64,000 nt of DNA from contig CAWHLK010000022.1 in NCBI GenBank assembly GCA_963829965.1, positions 1 through 64,000 on the forward strand. Direction: 5' to 3'. Each line of letters begins with the position of its first letter. The stretch's first letter is position 1. Shown here one piece after another: positions 1 through 10,797 of the stretch. The position numbers were made by a program, and so were the translations under genes. The notes beneath the pieces are model-generated. The model was not told where the DNA came from, searched no databases, and saw only the letters and a program-made list of their open reading frames with translations. This DNA comes from DASXZH01 sp963829965. GTDB lineage: Bacteria > Armatimonadota > Fimbriimonadia > Fimbriimonadales > Fimbriimonadaceae.

Positions 1-235
1 ACTGGGTCACCGCGTCGCGCATCGACGCCCTGAACGAGTCTTCGCTCATCTCGGGAAGGGCGAACCCGAGGATCGATTGACCCGGAGGGAGCAGCCGCGA
101 GACGGCGAGGTTGTAGAGGGCCGGCAAGAGCTTGCGGCGCGTGAAATCACCGGAGGCGCCAAAGATGACGAAGACGCTCGAGACGGGCGTGCGCTCGGTC
201 TCTAGCCCGGCGCGGAACGGATTGGCGTCTGCCAT
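1..235 (-). CDS. zwf: Glucose-6-phosphate 1-dehydrogenase, N-terminal part (runs off the left edge)
   Basis: Translating the minus strand from the ATG at 235 gives 78 residues with no stop, beginning MADANPFRAGLE. Residues 22-36 contain VFVIFGASGDFTRRK, the NADP-binding signature of glucose-6-phosphate dehydrogenase (usually GASGDLTxRKL), followed by LLPALYNLA, also typical of the family. The enzyme oxidises glucose-6-phosphate to 6-phosphogluconolactone and makes NADPH in the cytosol. The remaining ~400 residues lie outside the window. The gene diverges from nifB with about 140 bp between starts; I found no clear sigma-54 or NifA site there. The Phe in place of Leu in the motif may be natural or a read error. 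Confidence 0.9.
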   Translation of the reverse strand, partial: MADANPFRAGLETERTPVSSVFVIFGASGDFTRRKLLPALYNLAVSRLLPPGQSILGFALPEMSEDSFRASMRDAVTQ

Positions 236-374
236 GCGCGGCCTCCTAGAACGTCCCGACGACGCTGAGACCCGCGCCGTTGCGGCTGACTGACGGTCAG
301 GAGATCGTCGCGATGAAGCCGTCTGGTCCGGCTGGTACCGCGAGAACAACGCGACAGGGAAGGTGGCTAAAACG

Positions 375-1940
375 ATGATGTCCGACGAAGGGCAAGCAAT
401 CGACATCGCCGATGATGCTCCGGCATCCGTTGCCGCCATCATGCAACAGGTGGCCGATCACAAAGGCTGTGGCACGTAGGGCGGCAGCGGCAAGGCAAGC
501 TGCGGATCGGCCGCCGGTTCGGGCGACTTGCCCCGGAGATCTGGGAGAAGGTGAAGAACCATCCCTGTTACAGCGAAGAAGCCCATCATCACTATGCGCG
601 CATGCACGTGGCCGTGGCGCCCGCCTGCAACATTCAATGCAACTACTGTAATCGCAAGTATGACTGTGCGAACAAATCCCGTCCCGGAGTGGTCAGTGAG
701 AAGCTGACGCCGGAGCAGGCGGCGAAGAAGGTGCTGGCGGTGGCCTCACCATTCCGCAGATGACGGTGCTGGGGATCGCCGGGCCGGGCGACCCGCTGGC
801 CAATCCCGAAAAGACATTCAAGACATTCGAGCTGATTTACAATACCGCGCCCGACATCAAGCTATGCCTGTCAACCAACGGCCTGATGCTGCCGGATCAT
901 GTCGACGCCATCGCGCAAATATAACGTCGACCATGTCACCATCACCATCAACATGGTCGATCCCGATATCGGCGCGAAGATCTATCCGTGGATATTCTAC
1001 CAGGAACAAGCGTTACACCGGCCGTGAAGCGGCGCAGATTCTCACCGACCGCCAGATTGCTGGGCCTGGAAATGCTGACCGCGCGCGGCATTCTGTGCAA
1101 AGTCAACTCGGTGATGATCCCGGGTATCAACGACAAGCATCTGGTGGAAGTCAACCGCGCGGTGAAGTCCCGCGGCGCTTTCCTGCACAACATCATGCCG
1201 CTGATCTCGGCCCCCGAACATGGCACGGTCTTCGGCCTGACCGGACAGCGCGGTCCGACCGCCCAGGAACTGAAGGCCCTGCAGGATAGCTGCGAGGGCG
1301 AGATGAACATGATGCGGCATTGCCGCCAGTGCCGCGCGGATGCGGTCGGTCTGCTTGGCGAGGATCGCAGCGCCGAGTTCACCACCGACAAGATCATGGC
1401 GATGGAGGTCGATTACGACATCGACACGCCGCAAGGCCTATCAGGAGAAGGTCGAAGAGGAGCGCCAGGCCAAGGTGGCGGCGAAGGAAGCCGAACTGGA
1501 GACCTGGCCGGCGAAATCAGCGACGTGAAGATCCTGATCGCGGTCGCGACCAAGGGCGGCGGCCGGGTCAACGAGCATTTCGGCCACGCCAAGGAGTTTC
1601 AGATCTACGAACTGAGCACGGCTGGTGCGAAGTTCGTCGGCCATCGACGGGTCGATCTTTATTGCCAGGGCGGCTTCGGCGACGAGGACAGCCTGGAAAG
1701 CGTCATCCGCGCGATCAACGACTGCGTCGCCGTGTTCGTCGCCAAGATCGGCGGGTGCCCGAAGGAGTGACCTGCAAAAGGCGGGGATCGATCCTGTGGA
1801 CCAATACGCTCACGAGTTTATCGAGCAGTCCGCGATCGAGTTACTTCAAGGAATATCTCAACGAAATTCGCAACGGCGAAATCCGGCATATCGCGCGGGG
1901 CGACGCCGACATCCGTCAAGGCGCCTTCATCGCGGGATAG
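375..1940 (+). CDS. nifB: Nitrogenase cofactor biosynthesis protein NifB (radical SAM), reading frame broken by several indels
   Basis: NifB is a radical-SAM enzyme that builds NifB-co, the 8Fe core of the FeMo cofactor. The product is found only by moving between frames. An N-terminal stretch begins at ATG 375 and is hit by a TAG near 478. The radical-SAM site CNIQCNYCNRKYDC lies near 630-670. It continues with VLGIAGPGDPLANP, CLSTNGLMLPD, HVTITINMVDPDIGAKIYPW, then KVNSVMIPGIND and HCRQCRADAVGLLGED. The C-terminal NifX-like domain has ILIAVATKGGGRVNEHFGHA, and the protein ends DADIRQGAFIAG. At least six frame changes (about 480-540, 745, 915, 1005, 1435, 1770-1850) are needed. Because conservation continues across every break, sequencing indels are more likely than a true pseudogene. 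It heads a tight nif gene string. Confidence 0.9.
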
Positions 1941-1970
1941 GCACACCAACCTGAAGTCTAAGGAGTAGTT

Positions 1971-2195
1971 ATGGCTTACAAAATCATCGCCTCCCAGTGC
2001 ACGTCATGCACCGCCTGCGAGGCCGAATGTCCCAACGTCGCCATTTCGGAAAAAGGCGGCACGTTCGTTATCAATCCGAAGAAATGCACCGAGTGCATCG
2101 GCTACTTCGATATCCCGCAATGCGTCGCCGTATGCCCGGTCGACAACACTTGTGTCATCGACAACAACTTCCCGCGCTACCAGCCGCGAGCGTGA
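1971..2195 (+). CDS. fdxN: 2[4Fe-4S] ferredoxin of the nif cluster (FdxN/YfhL type)
   Basis: A 74-residue protein with two cysteine clusters: CTSCTACEAEC (C-x2-C-x2-C-x3-C) near residues 10-20, and a second one starting CTECIGYFD with its last cysteines in QCVAVC (C-x2-C-x8-C-x3-C) near 40-56. The longer spacer in the second cluster is typical of FdxN/YfhL-type ferredoxins, which carry two [4Fe-4S] clusters. Genes of this kind usually follow nifB and are thought to supply electrons or clusters for NifB-co synthesis. The start at 1971 follows an AAGGAG ribosome-binding site, 30 bp after nifB ends. The frame is intact, unlike nifB. Confidence 0.88.
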   Translation: MAYKIIASQCTSCTACEAECPNVAISEKGGTFVINPKKCTECIGYFDIPQCVAVCPVDNTCVIDNNFPRYQPRA

Positions 2196-2205
2196 GGGCC
2201 GCACG

Positions 2206-2553
2206 ATGAACCTGACCTTAACCCCGGCGGCAGTCAAATTCATCGGCCGCCTGCTGCGGTTCGACGGTGGTCCGGGCAGCGGCCTTCGTCTCGAGGTGAG
2301 TCCGGGCGGCTGTTCAGGGCTCGCCGCGGACTTCAATGTGGCGTCTGCCGCCGGGCCAGGCGAGAAGGCATTCACGTGCGATGGCGTGACGCTCTTCCTG
2401 GCCGCGGAAAGCCGCTTGTTGCTGGATGGCGTAACGATCGACTTCGCCGACACGCCGCTGCAGACAGGATTCGTTTTCCACGATCCCAAGCAGGTGGCGT
2501 GCGGCCACACCCCTGCGCTGCTGGTGTCACTGAACACCGCGGCGAGCGGCTAG
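2206..2553 (+). CDS. IscA/HesB-like iron-sulfur carrier of the nif cluster
   Basis: A 115-residue A-type FeS carrier. It starts MNLTLTPAAVKFIGRLLRF and has GPGSGLRLEVSPGGCSGLA, matching the IscA/HesB core LRxxVxxGGCSGxxY with the first conserved Cys. The C-terminal CxC region of classic IscA is not intact: a single Cys sits in QVACGHTP near the end, so cluster binding may differ. The ATG at 2206 was chosen because it lies 10 bp after the ferredoxin stop and matches the family start; the open frame extends further upstream into the ferredoxin gene. Similar genes sit beside nifB in many diazotrophs and probably help load clusters onto nitrogenase maturation proteins. Confidence 0.75.
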   Translation: MNLTLTPAAVKFIGRLLRFDGGPGSGLRLEVSPGGCSGLAADFNVASAAGPGEKAFTCDGVTLFLAAESRLLLDGVTIDFADTPLQTGFVFHDPKQVACGHTPALLVSLNTAASG

Positions 2554-2565
2554 GTGCTCGCCGGC

Positions 2566-3109
2566 ATGAACCCGATACGCGAGCCGGGCGATGGGCCGAT
2601 GTCGCTGTTTGAGACAGCGTCCCTCACCGACGCCCTGCTCGGTCGGGACCTGCCGGCAGACGCCGAGACCGAGTTGCGTCTGGCCGGCCTCGCTTATCAG
2701 AGCGACGAAGAGGCGGAACGGCATCTTTTCCGGGCGCGCGCTTTGGCGCCCGACCATCCGGCGGTGCTCATCGGCTTCTATCAATTCTATTTCTACAAAA
2801 GTCGTCTCGAGGATGCCCTGATGGTGGCCCGCCTTTGTCTGCTGAAGGCCGCGCGCGACAATGCCCTGAGCTCCCGACTGGCGGCAGGTCGCGCTCGAGG
2901 ATGCGGACTTCGGCAGTTACGACGCGGTGCTGCCAAGGTTCTACCTCTTTACCCTCAAGGCCTATGCTTATCTCCAATTACGGCTTGGGCACCTGGAGGA
3001 AGGACGCGATGCGGCCCTGAAGACCGTGGCGCTTGACCCGACCGACAAGATCGGAGCCAAGGTCCTCCTCGAGGTGCTTGAGCGCAGCGGAGTATCCGAC
3101 GATGATTGA
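2566..3109 (+). CDS. TPR-repeat protein of the nif cluster, one frameshift
   Basis: The first frame gives MNPIREPGDGPMSLFETA and then LAYQSDEEAERHLFRARALA, followed by PDHPAVLIGFYQFYFYK, a TPR-like helical repeat. Around 2870-2890 the frame changes. The second frame continues with YDAVLPRFYLFTLKAYAYLQ, LGHLEEGRDAALK and VLERSGVSDDD, ending at 3109. Joined, it makes a protein of about 180 residues. An internal ATG at 2599 (MSLFET) is an equally possible start. Such a protein is common between iscA-like and LRV genes in nif regions, but its function is not established; a scaffold role is only a guess. The break looks like a read error, since both halves are well kept. Confidence 0.7.
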
Positions 3110-3878
3110 CCAAATCAATGAGGCGATCGACTGGCTCGGTCAGCCGGTTTCCTGCCAATCATGCGCGCATAGCAAATTGTTGGCCTCGAACCTGTGTCGT
3201 CCGCAACATGCCTGTATCCAGGATCGCTACGCAAGACGGATCGATCGGTTCCTGCATTGGAATCCGTCGCTGGCAAACGACTACCTCAGCCATCCGCACT
3301 TCGAGGTGCGCGCGATCGCGGCGAAGTCCGCCGATCTGTTCCGGCTTACCGCATTGTTGGACGATCCCGAAGAAACGGTTCGCTGGAACGCGGCAATCCG
3401 CTTGCCCTACCGATATTTGCTACGGATGCGGACCGACCCCCATCGCGAGGTGCGCATCAGGGTTGCTGCTAAACTGAAGCTCGCCGATCTGCCGTCGATG
3501 ATGGAAGATGCCGACTACTACGTGCGACTGGTGGTGGCGCGGCGGGCGGATCCGGGGCTGTTGCCATGGATGATCGCCGACGAGGAGCCGCAGGTGCGCC
3601 GCGTTGTCGCACGCCGGATCAACGAGGCATCGTTGATGCGCCTCACATTTGACGCGGACGCGCTGGTGCGGCTGGAAGCCGTTCGCCGGCTTCCGGGAGC
3701 GTTGCTCGCAACGCTGCCGTACGATCCGGACTGGAGGGTGCGCCACGAAATCGTCAGCCGCATCGACGTCGCAGCCCTTGGCGCCTTCGCCGATGATCCC
3801 GATCCGATCGTGCGGGAGACGGTTGACGGTCGCCGTAACGGATCATGGACGGACGACACAGCCAGGGAGCTGGCATGA
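3102..3878 (+). CDS. 4Fe-4S leucine-rich-repeat-variant (LRV) protein
   Basis: A 258-residue protein. The N-terminus has a cysteine cluster, VSCQSCAHSKLLASNLC then HACIQDRYARRIDRF, that fits the 4Fe-4S site of the LRV protein first described next to nif genes in Azotobacter vinelandii. The rest is a run of about eight 24-residue alpha-helical repeats of the type DPxxxVRxxxAxRL, for example DDPEETVRWNAAIRLP and DADALVRLEAVRRLP. The ATG at 3102 overlaps the stop of the TPR gene and follows a GAGTATCC stretch. The gene overlaps nifZ by four bases (ATGA), so it is probably co-translated. The partner of the cluster is unknown. Confidence 0.85.
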   Translation: MIDQINEAIDWLGQPVSCQSCAHSKLLASNLCRPQHACIQDRYARRIDRFLHWNPSLANDYLSHPHFEVRAIAAKSADLFRLTALLDDPEETVRWNAAIRLPYRYLLRMRTDPHREVRIRVAAKLKLADLPSMMEDADYYVRLVVARRADPGLLPWMIADEEPQVRRVVARRINEASLMRLTFDADALVRLEAVRRLPGALLATLPYDPDWRVRHEIVSRIDVAALGAFADDPDPIVRETVDGRRNGSWTDDTARELA

Positions 3879-4192
3879 TGGCCAACATCAGTCGTGACAG
3901 CGAGGTCGTCGAGCTCAACGCCCCGCCGGCTTTCGAGTATGGCGAAAAGGTCCGCGCGCGGCGCATGGTACACAACGACGGCACCTACGCGGGGCGGGAA
4001 ATTGGCGACGTCCTGGTAACGAAAGGCGAGGAAGGTTACGTCGCGACGATCGGAACCTTCCTGCAGCAATTCTACATCTACGGCGTGGATTTTGTGGCCA
4101 GCGGCACGCGCGTCGGGATGAAACGCAAGGAACTGGAGACAACGCGGGTCATCGAGGAGATCGGACTCGACATGGATGGGATCACGCCATGA
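3875..4192 (+). CDS. nifZ: Nitrogen fixation protein NifZ
   Basis: A 105-residue protein with the NifZ core: PAFEYGEKVRARRMVHNDGT, then GREIGDVLVTKGEEGYV, TIGTFLQQFYIYGVDFV and RVGMKRKELE. NifZ assists maturation of the P-cluster of the MoFe protein, probably as a chaperone for the second cluster half. The ATG at 3875 overlaps the upstream stop (ATGA), and the gene overlaps the next one by four bases at 4189. The frame is intact. Confidence 0.88.
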   Translation: MMANISRDSEVVELNAPPAFEYGEKVRARRMVHNDGTYAGREIGDVLVTKGEEGYVATIGTFLQQFYIYGVDFVASGTRVGMKRKELETTRVIEEIGLDMDGITP

Positions 4193-4396
4193 GCGACCCT
4201 GAAGCGCCAAAGTTTCAATGGGGCCAACCGGTTCAGCCCATCGACGATCTCTTTAACGATGGCTCCTATCCGAACCTGCCCGCGAACGCGCGGGTATTTT
4301 GTGGTAAGCCGCGGCGATCACGGCGAGATCGTGCAGATCGGATCCCATGTCGGATCGAATACCACTGTCTATCTCGTCGAATTCAATCGAGGCTTA
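4189..4396 (+). pseudogene. Second NifZ-like gene, frameshifted and cut off at the contig join
   Basis: It starts MSDPEAPKFQWGQPVQPIDD and continues LFNDGSYPNLPANA. A frame change near 4295 leads to LVSRGDHGEIVQIGSHVG and then TTVYLVEFNRG, which is the beta-barrel region of a short NifZ-type protein. Coding similarity stops near 4390-4396, where the sequence turns into the damaged 5S-flanking repeat. A short NifZ paralogue directly after nifZ is normal in nif clusters. The missing 3' end is best explained by an assembly join inside the gene. Confidence 0.65.
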
Positions 4397-4680
4397 ACTG
4401 CATCCTTCAGAAGCTAAACGGACAATCTGAAAGGCCCAGTTCATCACCGAGGCTTTGAATATTTATCTATCCGGGCAGCGTGCTTATCTCCCGGACCCTT
4501 GCGGGCCGAGTACTTCCGCCCCAATAACTGAACATGAGGCTTAACTGCCGATCCTTTTCAGAAGCTAAAACGGGCAATTCAAAAAGCCCCAGTTCATCAC
4601 CAGGGCTTTCAATTATTATCTATCCGGGCGACGCGCATATCTTGCGGGACCCTGCGGACCAAGTACTTCCGACGCTGAGG
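4389..4680. repeat. Two imperfect tandem copies (~147 bp) of the 5S rRNA 3' part and its downstream flank
   Basis: The string GAGGCTTAACTG occurs at 4389 and 4536, and GAGGAGCTTAACTG again inside the true 5S gene near 4678. Between the first two, both copies share in order ATCCTT..CAGAAGCTAAA, AGGCCCAGTTCATCACC, TTTATCTATCCGGGC and GAGTACTTCCG-like segments, with many small indels. The left copy is clearly degraded. This could be old partial 5S duplications or an error-rich read end. It marks the boundary between the nif DNA and the rRNA DNA. Confidence 0.7.
4581..4610 (-). terminator. Intrinsic terminator after 5S rRNA
   Basis: Read on the minus strand: AAAGCCC, a loop of about 13 nt, GGGGCTTTTT. 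A 7-bp stem followed by a T run just after the 5S 3' end fits a rho-independent terminator for the rRNA unit. Confidence 0.65.
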
Positions 4681-4743
4681 AGCTTAACTGCCGTGTTCGG
4701 GATGGGAACGGGTGTGACCTCCTCGCCAGGACCACCCGAATAG
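4619..4743 (-). rRNA. rrf: 5S ribosomal RNA
   Basis: The minus-strand sequence has the 5S core CACCCGTTCCCATCCCGAAC followed by ACGGCAGTTAAGCTC. The two ends, TCTATTCGGGTG and CGCCCGGATAGA, pair to form helix I. The length of about 120-125 nt is normal. It lies about 80 bp downstream of 23S in the same direction. Confidence 0.93.
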
Positions 4744-4819
4744 AAACTTTCGAGCGCCTAAGCGCTTAGAGAGTTGCACATATGGCCTTGTAGAAAATAC
4801 CAAACCATCGGAAGAGGTG

Positions 4820-7926
<3,107 letters not shown>

Positions 7927-7978
7927 CAACTTCTTTCGAGTGCTCGATGCATTAATCTACAAAACCACAATATGCAAC

Positions 7979-7989
7979 TTTCAAAGAGC
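7979..7989 (-). promoter_or_regulatory. boxA-like antitermination site in the 23S leader
   Basis: The minus strand reads GCTCTTTGAAA, close to the rRNA boxA consensus (TGCTCTTTAACA and variants). It lies between the promoter and the 23S 5' end, the expected place for NusB/NusE-dependent antitermination. Confidence 0.55.
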
Positions 7990-8032
7990 TCGTGCGCTGG
8001 CCAACACTGTATTCCAGTGGCGGCGGATAAAA

Positions 8033-8061
8033 ACTATACCAGAAGCGGCACCCATTGTCAA
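8033..8061 (-). promoter_or_regulatory. Sigma-70 promoter of the 23S-5S unit
   Basis: The minus strand has TTGACA (8061-8056), a 17-bp spacer, and TATAGT (8038-8033). This near-perfect consensus promoter lies about 105 bp before the 23S 5' end and downstream of the regulator gene stop at 8142, so the rRNA unit has its own strong promoter. Confidence 0.8.
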
Positions 8062-8141
8062 TGGCAAATCGTCTTAAATTAGCCAAATCTTAAAAGTTAG
8101 GCGAATCCCCGTCCCTCTAGGGCGTCCATTGACTATCAGGG

Positions 8142-9227
8142 TTAGGCGGGTACCGATCGGCCCACTCCGGTGCCACAAGACGAGCGGACGCGAAGCACCA
8201 TGGGCAGCCGAACTTCCATATAGTCGGACCGGTCCCCATCCACCCGGTTGAGAACGATGCCGGCAGCCGTCTTCCCGATGTCGATGTACGGCTGTTCCAT
8301 CGTGGTGAGGCCGAGCGCGGAAAGGAGCGCCATTTGGGCGCCTCCAAAACCAACGAGGGCAAGGTCTTCGGGCACGCTGAGCCCATAAGAAGAAAGCCTC
8401 GCCATCATCCGCGCGGCGGTTTCGTCGTTTGTGCAAACCGCGGCCGTCGGCCACTGGCTCTTCGGGATTGTCATCCACGCTTTTTCCATCACGGGGGGAA
8501 TCGTCGATTCGTAATCGTGGAAAACCCAGTCCCACAGGGGTTCCAAGCCCGCTTCCCAGCAGAACCTCTCAAAACCCAGCCTTCGGTTCAAGGACGTTTC
8601 GTAGGTGGCTTCGCCGATGAAAGCGATCTTTCGGTGGCCGACGTCGTACAAGTGCTTGGCCGCCTCGTAGCCGCCCTCAAAATCCTTAAAGCCGACAAAG
8701 TCGCTTTCGAACCCGGGAGCGCGGCGGTCCAGCATCACCACCGGCATCCGCTTCCTGGCATGGAGCAGGCGCTCAAAGGCAACCACCTTTGGCGGCCAAA
8801 GCATCAACGCCGCCAGCTGCTCCGTGGGAACGCTGATGTCCTCCTCTTCGTGAGGGATTGCCTCCACCTCAAATCGGTGATAGTTGGACCACAGGAGCTG
8901 CATGGACGACTGGCGCTCTCTCAACGCGTCGCTCACCCCGTTTGCGATCAGCGACCGCGCAAAGGGATCGCTCGGTGCGGCCGCAAAGAGGCCGATGTGG
9001 TTGTAAGTGGCCCGCACGCCCTTCTCAATAACGGCCCGCTTGCCAGGAGCCCGTGTAACCAGGCCTTGGCTGACAAGATGACTGACCGCCCTGCGAACGG
9101 TAGCCCGATGGATCCCAAACTCACCGACCAGCGTGCGTTCCGATGGCAACGCGGTTCTAGGAGCGTAGGCGCCGTTCTCGATACGCCTCCGCAGTTCAGC
9201 AGCAACTTCTAAATAAGCACGACCCAT
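8142..9227 (-). CDS. GntR-type HTH regulator with LacI/periplasmic-binding-like sensor domain
   Basis: A 361-residue regulator. Residues 1-70 form a GntR winged helix: LEVAAELRRRIENGAYAPRT, LPSERTLVGEFGIHRATVRR, AVSHLVSQGLV. The rest is a LacI-family sugar-binding-like domain: YEAAKHLYDVGHRKIAFIGE, PTAAVCTNDETAARMMARL, GLSVPEDLALVGFGG and TTMEQPYIDIGKTAAGIVLN. The same architecture is seen in AraR-type regulators, so a sugar effector is likely. An inverted repeat TGTACCA-N13-TGGTACA at 9297-9323, between this gene and the divergent GT4 gene, is a candidate operator. Which sugar or target it controls is unknown. Confidence 0.8.
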   Translation of the reverse strand: MGRAYLEVAAELRRRIENGAYAPRTALPSERTLVGEFGIHRATVRRAVSHLVSQGLVTRAPGKRAVIEKGVRATYNHIGLFAAAPSDPFARSLIANGVSDALRERQSSMQLLWSNYHRFEVEAIPHEEEDISVPTEQLAALMLWPPKVVAFERLLHARKRMPVVMLDRRAPGFESDFVGFKDFEGGYEAAKHLYDVGHRKIAFIGEATYETSLNRRLGFERFCWEAGLEPLWDWVFHDYESTIPPVMEKAWMTIPKSQWPTAAVCTNDETAARMMARLSSYGLSVPEDLALVGFGGAQMALLSALGLTTMEQPYIDIGKTAAGIVLNRVDGDRSDYMEVRLPMVLRVRSSCGTGVGRSVPA

Positions 9228-9296
9228 TCCGCCTTCCTTATTGGACCAGGATAACCAAGCGGCCCACGTCGCCCGCGATCGCTCCTCCCTCTATTG

Positions 9297-9323
9297 TGTA
9301 CCAAACTCTTCCTTAATGGTACA
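9297..9323. promoter_or_regulatory. Candidate operator: inverted repeat TGTACCA-N13-TGGTACA
   Basis: A perfect 7-bp inverted repeat in the intergenic region between the divergent GntR/LacI-type regulator and the GT4 gene. Single copies of the same 7-mer recur upstream of the third pseudopilin gene (21805, 21828, 21927). Binding by the neighbouring regulator is inference. Confidence 0.4.
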
Positions 9324-9359
9324 TGAGAGGCGATAATCGTTGAGAAACCGGTAGGGGGC

Positions 9360-9402
9360 GCTTCGCGCCGTAAACGCAGCGAAGCGGCTTACGGCGCGAA
9401 GC
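9360..9402. repeat. Stem-loop of the GTTTACGGCGCGAAGC repeat family
   Basis: GCTTCGCGCCGTAA at 9360-9373 is the exact reverse complement of TTACGGCGCGAAGC at 9389-9402, with a 15-nt loop that repeats AGCGAAGCGG. It ends 15 bp before the GT4 start. Related units occur at 28029-28054, 32479-32497 and in an eight-copy array at 50691-50845. Confidence 0.7.
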
Positions 9403-9417
9403 GGTCACAATAAAGTT

Positions 9418-10797
9418 ATGCGTGTGATGATGCTCTCGTGGGAATATCCGCCGAGGATCGTGGGGGGCATCAGTCCTCACGTTTACGACCTTTCCAAGCA
9501 GCTTGTCCGCCAGGGAATCGAGGTCCATGTCATCACCAAAGAAACTCCCTTGGCGCCGGATGAAGAAGTTGAGGCGAGCGGGGTTCACGTTCACCGGGTC
9601 CACCTGGACCAAAAACCAAACGATTTCATTCACGAAATCCAGCTTCTCAACGATGCCACCGAGATAAGGGTCCGAGAACTGTTGGAGGATTGGAGGCGAG
9701 GCGGCCAACCCACCATCTTCCACGCGCATGACTGGCTCTCGCTGGACGCCGCGCGGGAGCTCAAATATGAATACATGCTCCCGATCATCGCCACCATCCA
9801 CGCGACCGAGGAAGGGCGAAACGGCGGCATCCATACGGACATGCAGGCGTACATCCACGAGCAGGAATACTGGCTCACCTATGAGGCTTGGCGCGTCATC
9901 ATTTGCTCGGAGTTCATGAGAAACGAGGTCATCCGGTCGTTCAACGTTCCTTATGACAAGACCGACGTGATCTTCAACGGGGTCGACGCCTATAAGTTTG
10001 AGTTCGAGTGGACGGATGAGGAAAGAGATGCGTGGAGAGCCAGGTTCGCGGAGCCCGATGAGAAGATCGTGGTCTACGTCGGCCGGTTCGTTCGGGAAAA
10101 AGGCATCCACGTTTTGTTGAGCGCGGCCAGCGCCGTCCTCGCGAAAGAGCCCAAGACCAAGTTTCTGATCGTCGGCGGCGGCATGCGGGATAAATACGAG
10201 CGCTTTGTGCAGTGGTATGGGCTGAGCGACCGGGTGGTTTTTACCGGGTTTATGGCTAACAAGAACCTCTATTCCATGTATCGTATCGCGGACGCGGCCG
10301 TCTTCCCTTCCCTGTATGAGCCGTTCGGGATTGTGGCGCTGGAAGCCATGGCCTCCGGCGCGCCCGTGGTGACCAGCGATGCCGGCGGTCTTTCCGAAGT
10401 CGTTCTCCACGACCAGACGGGAACCATCAGCTACGCAGGCGATCCCAATTCCGTCGCCTGGGCCATCTTGAGGGTGCTGGACGACCCTGTGAGATCGAGG
10501 GCGTTAAGCGTTAAAGCGAAGGAAAGGCTGCATACGGATTTTGACTGGCAGCGGATCGCGACCCAAACGATCCAAGTTTACGATCGCGCCTGGGTCGAGT
10601 TCTTGCAAAGCTACTGGGCGGAGGGGACTCTGTGGCCGGTGACTCCCGGTGCGGAGGAGCGTGCGGAAGAGCGGCTGATCAGGAGACGAACGCGTCGAGC
10701 GGCTCAACTTTCGCGCCCCCGGCCTGCAGTGGGAACCATCGCGGTGCCCGCAACTCTCGATCACGAGGAACAGACCACGGTCACCACCCCGGTTTAG
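9418..10797 (+). CDS. GT4 glycosyltransferase, glycogen synthase-like
   Basis: A 459-residue GT-B enzyme. The N-terminus VMMLSWEYPPRIVGGISPHV has the GG loop that binds the sugar nucleotide. The middle has HAHDWLSLDAA. The C-terminal half has VVYVGRFVREKGIHVLLSAA and then YEPFGIVALEAMASGAPVV, the E-x7-E motif of GT4. Enzymes of this subgroup make alpha-glucans from ADP- or UDP-glucose; the exact donor cannot be read from the sequence. The last ~50 residues are low-complexity and Arg/Thr-rich. The stop overlaps the stop of the convergent RseB-like gene by a few bases. Confidence 0.82.
   Translation: MRVMMLSWEYPPRIVGGISPHVYDLSKQLVRQGIEVHVITKETPLAPDEEVEASGVHVHRVHLDQKPNDFIHEIQLLNDATEIRVRELLEDWRRGGQPTIFHAHDWLSLDAARELKYEYMLPIIATIHATEEGRNGGIHTDMQAYIHEQEYWLTYEAWRVIICSEFMRNEVIRSFNVPYDKTDVIFNGVDAYKFEFEWTDEERDAWRARFAEPDEKIVVYVGRFVREKGIHVLLSAASAVLAKEPKTKFLIVGGGMRDKYERFVQWYGLSDRVVFTGFMANKNLYSMYRIADAAVFPSLYEPFGIVALEAMASGAPVVTSDAGGLSEVVLHDQTGTISYAGDPNSVAWAILRVLDDPVRSRALSVKAKERLHTDFDWQRIATQTIQVYDRAWVEFLQSYWAEGTLWPVTPGAEERAEERLIRRRTRRAAQLSRPRPAVGTIAVPATLDHEEQTTVTTPV

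Noticed and set aside
240..374. NifA or sigma-54 sites between zwf and nifB
   Set aside because: No TGT-N10-ACA and no TGGCAC-N5-TTGC could be found, although errors in this part of the sequence could hide them.
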